Source: Cyanodermella asteris
Lineage: Eukaryota; Ascomycota; Lecanoromycetes; Ostropales; Stictidaceae
DNA length: 64,000 nt
NCBI GenBank assembly: GCA_900618795.1
Contig: UYJD01000010.1
Location: 1,214,068-1,278,067 of the forward strand
Reading direction: 5' to 3'
A program made the position numbers and the translations under genes. This document shows positions 31,745 to 39,449 of this stretch, in pieces. The stretch's first letter is position 1. The number at the start of each line of letters is the position of its first letter. The notes under the pieces are model-generated. The model did not search any database, had not been told where the DNA came from, and saw nothing but the letters and a program-made list of their open reading frames with translations.

Positions 31745-32290
31745 TCAAGAACAATCCGGTTCTGCAATCCCATCCGGTTGTCCCGGACAGACTCTCACGC
31801 ACCCACCATACTTGATCCTCCTCCCATCCGGACAGACCTTCACCTTATCAATACACTTCACCGGACACTCATCCTCCGGGCAAACTGGCTGCGTCGGGCT
31901 CGGGAACGGCTGTCCAGGACACGCCGGGAAGCATCCACCGAACCCAATGGTCGTGGACGCGCACGGCTTGATTCCATCGATACACACCGTAGGGCAGTGC
32001 ACCGATGCGCCGGCGGTTGTGGTGATCACCGGTGTGGCTGCTTCGCCGCGGGCGTCGAGCGCGCTGGGACAGGCTGGAGCGGTGGGTGTGGGGAAGGGGG
32101 AGTTGGGACAGTAGGGGTAGCAGCCGCCGTAGCGAATGCTGGTGCTGGTGCAGTCTTTGAGGGCGTCGATGCAGATTGTGCCGCAATTGGTTGGGGACGG
32201 GGCGGGTGTGAGACGGGGTTGGAGGACAGGATTCGAGAGCACCGGGAGGGTGAGGAGGGATGAGAGCAAGATGAAGCTCAAGGACGCCAT
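31745..32290 (-). CDS. Secreted protein of three six-cysteine repeats
   Basis: A 181-residue protein with an N-terminal signal peptide (hydrophobic residues 3-18, cleavage expected near 19-21). The mature part has 18 cysteines in three tandem repeats at 36-74, 99-137 and 142-180. Repeats 1 and 2 have identical spacing C-x3-C-x6-C-x9-C-x3-C-x12-C; repeat 3 is C-x3-C-x6-C-x10-C-x3-C-x11-C. Shared residues include CID before the third Cys and YGGC or FGGC at the fourth, followed by a CP dipeptide at the fifth. I do not recognise the family. Size, secretion and even cysteine count fit a disulfide-stabilised apoplastic protein such as an effector or cell-wall protein, which is inference. It is convergent with the Ufd1-AZUL gene, 130 bp apart. 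ATG at 32288-32290. Confidence 0.85.
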   Translation of the reverse strand: MASLSFILLSSLLTLPVLSNPVLQPRLTPAPSPTNCGTICIDALKDCTSTSIRYGGCYPYCPNSPFPTPTAPACPSALDARGEAATPVITTTAGASVHCPTVCIDGIKPCASTTIGFGGCFPACPGQPFPSPTQPVCPEDECPVKCIDKVKVCPDGRRIKYGGCVRVCPGQPDGIAEPDCS

Positions 32291-33763
32291 TGCTGATGAT
32301 TGGGAATCGAAAGTCTGGTGGAAGGAAGGCTTTCAGAGTTGACGAGACTTCTTGCCGGTTGGTGTTGGGTGGAGAAGAGGAAAGAAAACTGGACTGGACC
32401 AGCTTGGGCAGGCTCGTATTTATCTTTTTGCCTACTCCCTGTAGCTGTAATCGTATCCTTGTCATCAGAATCCAGTTTGAATTTAACCGACTCCACATGA
32501 TAGGCTTTCGAAAACAAATTCAGTCTGACGTTGTTTCCCCACGACATCATTTGGCTGAGCGATGCTTATGGCCACCCCAGAAACGGTCCATGTCGAAGAT
32601 GACCGCCAAGATGACTTAGTCCAAGGAAGGAAATTTTCTCATCCTTTCAGTCAGCCGAGCTGAGAGGCTGAGGCTTGGTCTCGTAATGCAGGTATCGCTA
32701 TAGGCTTTCGTGTGATTCGACTGTTGTCCAGAAGGAAATGGCAAAGAATCGATGTTGCAGCTTTTAATCTTTCGAACTCAATCAAATTAGCATGCCCACC
32801 ATCTGCTTTTTCCGCCACGAGAACTTCGGTTCTCGAGGTCCCTTTGCCTGCTCGTCAAGCCAAGATTCCTGACGCCAAGTTGGACCCTAGTCGCACGGAA
32901 AGTCGAAGAGCATGGGTGCGGTTGATTGTGGTCATCAACACGGACAAAACACGTAAGGCCAAGGAAATTGTACCCCGAAGACTCGGAGGGGTAGATCCTA
33001 CAGTCTCAAGCTGAAGACGGACAAGCTGCATGTAGAAGCGAACGTCTTGCTAGGGTTTGAGGTGCACGCCGACAAAAAATTTCATTCACAGGATGACATG
33101 GAAGTGAATCAAGCCGGCGTTGAGCTCCGCACCTCTGGCATTCACAAAAGCACAAAGAACGACTAAACCAGTAACTGCCAGCAAAAATGGCAAACTATCA
33201 TGTCAAGCCGCTATCCCGTGGATAGCAGGTCTTGACATACTAGAACCTCCGGTGGGGTTTTTGCTGAAGTTGCTGAAGTTGCTGAAATGAGTGGGATACG
33301 GAGCTGTCTCGATTGGAGATGGGCGATTGCGTAAAATGCAGAACCACCTCGGGAATCGAAACCGGGGGCTTCGCACCCATCGCCCTCAAGCCCATCTCCA
33401 AGAGCCTGGAACCGTATCCCCTTGGCCAAGTGCTGGGTTGTCGACGGGTTGAATGCTGTCCAACGCGAAATAAATAGCATAGTGCGATATTGACTGAGTG
33501 TGTCTGCCAAGCGTGAATTCACCACACCATTGCGCTTTGTTGAAATTGAGTGATGATTTGCCGTTCATGTGAGCTGGCTGCGATCCTGTTTGACTACATG
33601 CCGCGCTGTTGCTGCGTTCGTGAGCGGTCTTGGATGGTCTCGAGGTCCTCACTCCGGTAATATTGTCTGACCAATCTGCGTACACGAAGCACGCTGGGAA
33701 CCTTGCACAAAGCGCTCGTGGCTCTGACTTGGGCGTCTCCGGGAGACACAAACGAAGCCTGCA
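32291..33763. other. Intergenic with tandem and inverted repeats
   Basis: Upstream region of the cysteine-rich gene and 3' flank of the methyltransferase. No protein-coding candidate is convincing (32712-33014 and 33211-33751 were read). It contains three copies of the 9-mer TTGCTGAAG (last copy with one change) at 33261-33287 and an imperfect inverted repeat at 33293-33420. Confidence 0.5.
33293..33420. repeat. Imperfect 128-bp inverted repeat (hairpin)
   Basis: The left arm has GGGATACGG (33293-33301), 11 bases, then TTGGAGATGGGC (33313-33324). The right arm is the reverse complement of both blocks, GCCCATCTCCAA (33390-33401), 10 bases, CCGTATCCC (33412-33420). The outer 9 and inner 12 bases are perfectly paired; the spacer between them is unpaired. 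The 65-nt centre contains a T-loop-like TTCGATT on the minus strand, but no A box, so it is not called a tRNA. It may be a small non-autonomous element or an RNA hairpin. Confidence 0.75.
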
Positions 33764-34564
33764 TCATGGCTTCATTCCCACGATACACACATGGTCGAGC
33801 GTATGGTAGACGCCTGCGTCAATCTCTTTCATTGCATCAGCTTTCACTTTCTCAATCCTCTCTTTGGTCCAAGTGCTGTTCTGAGCCGCGACCAGTCCCT
33901 CAAGACATCCAACAAAGCAGTTGATGGCGTTCCTGATCTCACTTTCCCTGGAGTGCGCTGCAGAATATCGCAGCTTATCGGTTGAAAAGACATCTTCATG
34001 GACGTTAACGAGGCCAACCTCTCGCAGGACGTTCTCTCTTCTCAGGTTACGTGACTCTCGCATCATCATGCCAATGACAAGGTCGTCTTTGGACCGCATC
34101 GGGTCCAAGGCGTCATAAATTTCCTGGCATGCAGCACGGGACGTTCCAGCGACGGAGTTGTAAAGCGTGAAATTGCACGAATCGATCCATTGCAGCCAGC
34201 CACCGGGTTTCAAGAGCGTGACGAGGTTGCTGATGGCATGCGCCCATTCGGCACGCGTGGTAGCGCTGCTGACGAAACGTGTTGCAACCACATCGTATTG
34301 TCCTAGTTCGGAATCCGGAAAGGGCAGCGACATGTCCTGGGTCTCGAAACGCACATTCTGTGGCCGGTTCTGCTGTGGAGGAAATGCAGCAGACGAGATG
34401 TCGAAGCCAGTCAGTTGGCATGTGGATGGTAGACTCTTGGCAACGTCGAGGAGCCAGATTCCCGACCCCGTGCCAATGTCCGCAATCCTGGCATTTGCGG
34501 GGACCGGGGAAATGTTGGGATGGATCAGGAATCCTAGGGTCTCGACGGTAAAGACATGCTGCTC
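33764..34564 (-). CDS. LaeA-type SAM-dependent methyltransferase
   Basis: The main exon encodes 266 residues from EQHVFTVETLGFLIHP to the stop. It contains the class I SAM motif ADIGTGSGIWLLDVA, then a LTGFDIS acidic-loop strand, DMSLPFPD and YDVVATRFV, then LLKPGGWLQWID (post motif). This is the fungal LaeA/UmtA-like group, which methylates small molecules or acts on secondary-metabolism control. The 5' end is unresolved. A clean 45-bp intron fits at 34565-34609 (donor GTAAGT, CTGAC branch, acceptor ACAG), but the exon upstream of it reaches the donor in phase 1 or phase 2 from the two ATGs (34627-34625 and about 34665), while the downstream exon needs phase 0. Alternatives are a further 5' exon, a weak donor at GTATCG about 55 bp upstream, or a one-base lesion making this a young pseudogene. 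Confidence 0.7.
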   Translation of the reverse strand, partial: EQHVFTVETLGFLIHPNISPVPANARIADIGTGSGIWLLDVAKSLPSTCQLTGFDISSAAFPPQQNRPQNVRFETQDMSLPFPDSELGQYDVVATRFVSSATTRAEWAHAISNLVTLLKPGGWLQWIDSCNFTLYNSVAGTSRAACQEIYDALDPMRSKDDLVIGMMMRESRNLRRENVLREVGLVNVHEDVFSTDKLRYSAAHSRESEIRNAINCFVGCLEGLVAAQNSTWTKERIEKVKADAMKEIDAGVYHTLDHVCIVGMKP

Positions 34565-34610
34565 CTGTATAGTCAGTCGTCGTTGCCACGTATGACGACC
34601 GACACTTACC

Positions 34611-35038
34611 TCTCTGAGTCTTCATCTATATGATGGAAGGCCCCCGATACTTGAGATTGAGAATGCATTGATAACCCGTATACAAACCAAATGAAATGTT
34701 TACCGATACTCCAGCGACTTGAGCGGCACAAGTATACCCCTGCTCGTCTTGATATACTCAGTTCATCACGTGAGCATCGCCCCAAATCTGCCCCGCTTCA
34801 GGCAAAGTCTCGAACTTCTCCTCTCCAGAAGCCTCTTACGCAGCTTGTGTCGCCAGTGACGGAGTTTGCTAGTTCGTCTGTGGTGCTCAAGTTCAAAACA
34901 GGCTAAACATTACCCTGATCGTTCCAGCAAAACACTTTGACCACACAACCTTGTCACCAACCACCCTTAGCCAGAAACATGCAGCGCGAACAATGCATGT
35001 CGTCATGTTGCTGAGCTAAAGTTCAAGCTCTGACGAAA
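34611..35038. other. Divergent promoter region
   Basis: Between the methyltransferase (-) and the HET gene (+). The minus strand from 34670 to 34610 reads MHSQSQVSGAFHHIDEDSER, which looks like a genuine methyltransferase N-terminus ahead of the RLxxQH region of the family, but it is out of phase with the main exon as described there. The remainder is promoter sequence for both genes. Confidence 0.4.
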
Positions 35039-36904
35039 ATGGGAGACTTGCAGCTGTCTGGTCTACCACGGTACGCATATCAGCCTCTGGGACCGCAACA
35101 AATTCGCGTCGTCGAGCTACATCCTGGTCGAGCCGGCACACCGTTGATCTGCAACATTGTGGCACAGAACCTTGATGGTGCGCCCTACGAGGCAGTTTCT
35201 TACGTGTGGGGCGACCCTGCACCGGGAGCATTCATCAGGATTGCTACCGATGACGAATCGGAGGTGCAGGTAGTGCCCATTGGTAGGAACCTGAACAGAT
35301 CTCTTCTCGGGCTTCGACTGTCTGACAAGAAGCGACGTTTGTGGATCGATGCGATATGCATCAACCAGGCTAGCACCGCTGAGCGCAAGAGCCAGGTTCG
35401 AATGATGGGCTGGATTTACAGCCAGGCCCAGCGGTCGTTGTGTTGGCTTGGTTATCTCAGCGACCATGACGAGGAAGCGAACCTTGTTCCCGGCATTGCG
35501 AAGCGCTTTATCCATGCTTTCAATGGCGATACTAAAGGCTACATGCAGGCCACCCGCCAGCTGTTCCACCATACCGAAAGCAACGAGCTTAATGCAGCAG
35601 ACAAGGCTCTTCTACGATCCTGGCAAGCGATCAAGGTGCTGTTTGACCTAGAGTACTTTCATCGCGTATGGATCATTCAAGAGGTAGGCTTAGCACGCCA
35701 CGCTCAAATGCTGTGGGGGTCCAAGGACGTATGCTTGGATTGGAGCGAGCTGGCGGCTTTTGCGGCGTTCCTCGACTTCAACGGCGCATCAGTCGTGAAT
35801 CATCTGCAATTAAAATCGTGGGTCGCAAATCACATCAGCATGGTATGGGAGCTGGATGCCGCGGGACTGCCCGTCTACAGTTTTGTAGAGGTTCTCCACT
35901 GGGCTAGAATTCACCGAGCGACGGATCCGCGCGATCATGTATATGCCTTACTCGGCCATCCCAATGCTAGGGTGGATGGTATGTTATTGATCGAGCCAGA
36001 CTACACTATTTCGACAAAGGATGTGTATACAGGGATAGCGATAAGCCTGGTGGAGCAGACGCACAGCCTTCACCTGCTAGCTTTTGTGGACCACCATGAA
36101 GAGCCTAGCGTGCTAGCTTTGCCGACATGGGTGCCAGACTGGCACGCGGAGAACCTGGTTGCACCTCTACGCTATCCTACCAATGCAGCTTCAGCAATGT
36201 GCAGTGTTTCACTCAATCCCTCAGAAGAAGGTGTGACATTGGAATCTCGTGGCTGGTTGGTGGACAGATTGTCAACGTTTTCGGACATGCTAGACCCAAG
36301 CGGACTCACTATTAGCAACATTCAGCATGAGCTGCAGAAGAAGATTCCGTTCCTAATTGACCACATCTGGGAGATGGTGGGGCCGCCGCCTGGAACTCCG
36401 TCCACCTTCCCGGAAGACTTCATTGCATCTCTCAGCCTCGTTCTTACTGGCGGCTACTGGAATGATCAAGCCTCAACATCGGGCGACCGACAAGACCAGC
36501 AACAGGCAGACTGTGCGGCATGGATTTTGGAGCACGACAGAATCAAAATAGACAAATATCCAAGTAAATTCTTTGCTAAGCTATCGGACGACGAGAAATC
36601 TCGTCTCAAGGCAATGGCTGACCGGGGCTCCGCACATCAGTTCGTTCAAGACATGACCTGGAATTCGATGTGTCGCAAGGTGTTTCGGACGACCAACGGC
36701 TGCATTGGCTTGGGCCCTCGCATCATGAGAAAGGACGACTGCTGCGTTGTGCTTCCAGGCTCAAAATATCCCCTCCTGATGAGACAGGTTGATGGAGGGT
36801 TTGAGCTTGTAGGCCCAACACTCCTCGACGGATTCATGAACGGCGAAGCTGAAGAGCTGTGTCGGACAGGAAAATTCTTCGAGGAAAAGTTCAAAATAAT
36901 CTGA
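35039..36904 (+). CDS. Heterokaryon-incompatibility (HET) domain protein
   Basis: A 621-residue single-exon protein. The three HET signature blocks are present in order: YEAVSYVWGDP (50-60), LWIDAICINQ (about 101-110) and RVWIIQEV (about 209-216). The region after the HET domain (about 250-621) has the usual variable C-terminus, including RATDPRDHVYALLG (about 295-308), which is a conserved extension in many HET proteins, and an ending resembling GLGP-x-GD-type closing segments (GCIGLGPRIMRKDDCCVVLPG). HET proteins take part in nonself recognition and can trigger cell death on fusion of unlike hyphae; most members are uncharacterised. No NACHT, WD40 or ankyrin partner domain is seen. It is complete and looks intact. 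Confidence 0.92.
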   Translation: MGDLQLSGLPRYAYQPLGPQQIRVVELHPGRAGTPLICNIVAQNLDGAPYEAVSYVWGDPAPGAFIRIATDDESEVQVVPIGRNLNRSLLGLRLSDKKRRLWIDAICINQASTAERKSQVRMMGWIYSQAQRSLCWLGYLSDHDEEANLVPGIAKRFIHAFNGDTKGYMQATRQLFHHTESNELNAADKALLRSWQAIKVLFDLEYFHRVWIIQEVGLARHAQMLWGSKDVCLDWSELAAFAAFLDFNGASVVNHLQLKSWVANHISMVWELDAAGLPVYSFVEVLHWARIHRATDPRDHVYALLGHPNARVDGMLLIEPDYTISTKDVYTGIAISLVEQTHSLHLLAFVDHHEEPSVLALPTWVPDWHAENLVAPLRYPTNAASAMCSVSLNPSEEGVTLESRGWLVDRLSTFSDMLDPSGLTISNIQHELQKKIPFLIDHIWEMVGPPPGTPSTFPEDFIASLSLVLTGGYWNDQASTSGDRQDQQQADCAAWILEHDRIKIDKYPSKFFAKLSDDEKSRLKAMADRGSAHQFVQDMTWNSMCRKVFRTTNGCIGLGPRIMRKDDCCVVLPGSKYPLLMRQVDGGFELVGPTLLDGFMNGEAEELCRTGKFFEEKFKII

Positions 36905-37056
36905 ACGCTTGACTCCGAAGACTGCTTGCCAATATGGACTCATCAAAAAGAAAGCGACGCATGCCTGCACTGGGACTCGCACCTGAGTAGAAACTGTTAG
37001 TGCTGTACCAAAACACAAAATCTCAACCACTGACCGCACTGCGCAGAAAAACACCA

Positions 37057-37773
37057 TCATCGACTTGCTAGACTGGTTCCAGGATCAGCAGACTCTGGGC
37101 TCTCTTCGAGGATGAGTAGACTTTGGGTTCTCGCCAGCTCTTTGACCTCACCCTGCAACTCTGCTATCTGGTCCATCATAAACTCATCCCTTCGCGCGCT
37201 ACCTTGACTCTCACGCCCTGCCCGCATTATCGCAGCTTGCTGACGCTGCATCTGTGTCGCCAACACCTGAACCCGGTCCGACACCTCCTCCAACTCGTGC
37301 CTCAGACTCCTGAGCTGTCTCCTGATCATTATGGACCTGTCGTTCTCTCTCCTCTGCTGCCTTATCGCTGCCAGCTGCACATTGTGAACCATGCTCAACA
37401 ACTCAGCCTCCCAAACGCTTGGTAACGTCTCTGCCATTGGATCATTTGGGACAGCTTGTTCCCCCGTTCCAGCTTTGTCGATGTCCATAGCATCAATGTC
37501 TTCGATCTTCGGTGGCTCGGCAAAAGGGTTCTGAAGCACCTTGCGGCGGATGCGCAGGAACCAGAGAAATTTCTTCCATTTGCGGTGTTTGTTGTCTTCG
37601 AGGTAGATTTGGTGCAGCTTCCATTGCTGTGTGCGCTTCTCATGAGCAGCGACGTCGGCCCTCCACCCGGCCATGAGAGCAGCCCAACGCTTATACAAGG
37701 GATGATTGAGCGGGAAATCATCGGGTATGGTGTAATTGAAGACGCTGGTCGGGTAATTATCGGATCCGTCCAT
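37057..37773 (-). CDS. Uncharacterised coiled-coil protein
   Basis: A 238-residue protein that I do not recognise. I start it at ATG 37771-37773 (MDGSDNYPTSV); the open frame continues upstream but would add an unlikely basic leader. Residues 30-80 are Lys/Trp-rich (KRWAALMAGWRADV, KHRKWKKFLWFL), residues about 140-220 are predicted by eye to form a coiled coil (heptad-like ELEEVSDRVQVLATQMQRQQ, then IAELQGEVKELARTQ). No signal peptide. Its 3' end lies 152 bp from the 3' end of the HET gene, tail to tail. Confidence 0.6.
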   Translation of the reverse strand: MDGSDNYPTSVFNYTIPDDFPLNHPLYKRWAALMAGWRADVAAHEKRTQQWKLHQIYLEDNKHRKWKKFLWFLRIRRKVLQNPFAEPPKIEDIDAMDIDKAGTGEQAVPNDPMAETLPSVWEAELLSMVHNVQLAAIRQQRRENDRSIMIRRQLRSLRHELEEVSDRVQVLATQMQRQQAAIMRAGRESQGSARRDEFMMDQIAELQGEVKELARTQSLLILEESPESADPGTSLASR

Positions 37774-38517
37774 GTTAGTGATTTGTGTTGTGTAATCGAC
37801 GAAACGAATGTGAGGTTGATGAAGAAAAAAGGCGAGGATGGCTTGGAGAGCTAGCGAGCGATGACTGAAAAATAGCTTACGACTTTTAAAACAAACAAGC
37901 GAGGGACTGGAGGGGAGGAGGAAGACGCGCCGGCGCGCTGACGGGCGTATATTAATATCTGGTGGGCCATTGGTCGGGCGGTTGAGATCCAAGGTTCGAG
38001 GTCATGAAACGAAGCCGCAGAGTTGGTCGACCACAGTTGTTCGTGTCAGATACCAGTTTCGTGCGGGTCATTCCCGCAGAAAAGCCGCGACCATGACTGT
38101 CATGACGCTGACAGAACACTGAACTGGTCGGTTGCTGTCGCTCTGGTTGTGGCAGAGGCCAGAGGAGCAGTTCGGGAGTAGTCGAAATGGGCAGATTGGA
38201 CAAAGATGGGACCGGCAACCAGCCCTTCAGCTTTTCTCACGTCACATGGCTGCAAGTCCAAAAAGTGTACAGGGAGTGCATTGCGCCGACACGGAGGAAG
38301 GAATCGCGCTGGCACTTCCGGAAGATGGCAGTGGCTTACGCTCTGACCGTTGGAGGGTAAAAGAGGCCTGAAACAAGTCAGTTGAGATCCAAATGCAACC
38401 AATATCCAGTGGATCCTGCGAAAAGAACTTCCTGCACACTCATCCCATCATCCTACCATCATATCACTTCGAGTCCGAATCAACACGAAGCGCCTACAAC
38501 AAAGCAACTCACCATCG
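37774..38517. other. Intergenic
   Basis: Divergent region between the coiled-coil gene (-) and a doubtful small gene (+). The 38100-38440 stretch is open in several frames but has no recognisable product. I see nothing else. Confidence 0.4.
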
Positions 38518-38967
38518 ATGCCACCACACCACTTCACCTTCAAACCAAGCTTCAAACCCACAACCAACCCCCCAAAGCCACCACCCCAAACAACTACAAC
38601 AATGTTCGAAAACTTCCTCTCCAAGGTCCGCGCCACCTGGACTCGAAGAGGCCCCTCAAACCCCCTCGCCCCAACCACCCTCGAGCTCCTCCGCGCTCTC
38701 GCCCCGAAACCGACCCGCTCCGCGTCACCCATAACCATGCGCTTCCATCACCCTCTTACCGACACGCACTGGCACCTTGCTGCAGCCAACAACCCGAAGA
38801 AGCCACCAACTTTTGGAGAGATACCGCACAAGGGAGCCTTCAAGCCGACGAGACGACCGAGGCATCAGGCTTTCCAACCGCCAAAGTGCGTGTTTGAGAT
38901 TGAGGGGAAGCCGTTGACGATGGAGCAGAGGGCTTGGGCGATTGCGCAGGCTGCTTATTGGGTTTGA
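38518..38967 (+). CDS. Small basic proline-rich protein, doubtful
   Basis: A 149-codon frame; a second ATG at 38602 in a CAACAATG context would give 121 residues beginning MFENFLSKVRATW. Composition is Pro/Lys/Arg/Thr-rich, with a better-looking C-terminus (FEIEGKPLTMEQRAWAIAQ) that could be a short helix. No family recognised and no signal peptide. CT-rich leader upstream suits a fungal promoter. It may be real but the support is only length, start context and composition. Confidence 0.35.
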   Translation: MPPHHFTFKPSFKPTTNPPKPPPQTTTTMFENFLSKVRATWTRRGPSNPLAPTTLELLRALAPKPTRSASPITMRFHHPLTDTHWHLAAANNPKKPPTFGEIPHKGAFKPTRRPRHQAFQPPKCVFEIEGKPLTMEQRAWAIAQAAYWV

Positions 38968-39449
38968 AGGGCACATGGAGCGGACGAGAACGGACAGAAG
39001 CAAACAAACAAGCAAGAGAGAAAGAAGAACAAACAGCCTTGCGTCGAAAAACAAGCGTTAGCAACTGTACACGACTCGAGTAAATAGAGAGTGTTGAATG
39101 AAGAGATGTCGCGAGAAGAAATGTGTTCTGTCATGAATCGTTTGAATCGTTCCGAATGGGAAGAGGACAGCGCAACAGGCTCCCAGGAGCTGATCGAGAA
39201 ATAACCTCCTGGAAAGATCGTTGCATGGCGTACTAGCATATGTGGATCGAAAGTGCCAGCTCACCTGCTAATGAAAATCAAAGCTATCGGTAAGTAACGT
39301 CTACTTGCATGCTATCCGTGCCTGCCTCGTTGGACCGGTGGAAAATAGCCATGCCACGAAATATGGCCCAGCCGGTAGAATGTGCTTCCTTCCTCCCAAC
39401 GCCGTTCGTGCAGCTCATATAATTGATTGTGCGGGTATATCTTCGTGGA
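38968..39449. other. Convergent 3' flanks
   Basis: Between the small basic frame (+) and the large coiled-coil protein (-). Purine-rich near 38990-39050. I see no gene in it. Confidence 0.4.

Noticed and set aside
33335-33375. T-loop-like GGTTTCGATTCCC on the minus strand
   Set aside because: T-stem bases do not pair and there is no A box; it lies in the centre of the inverted repeat and is described with it.
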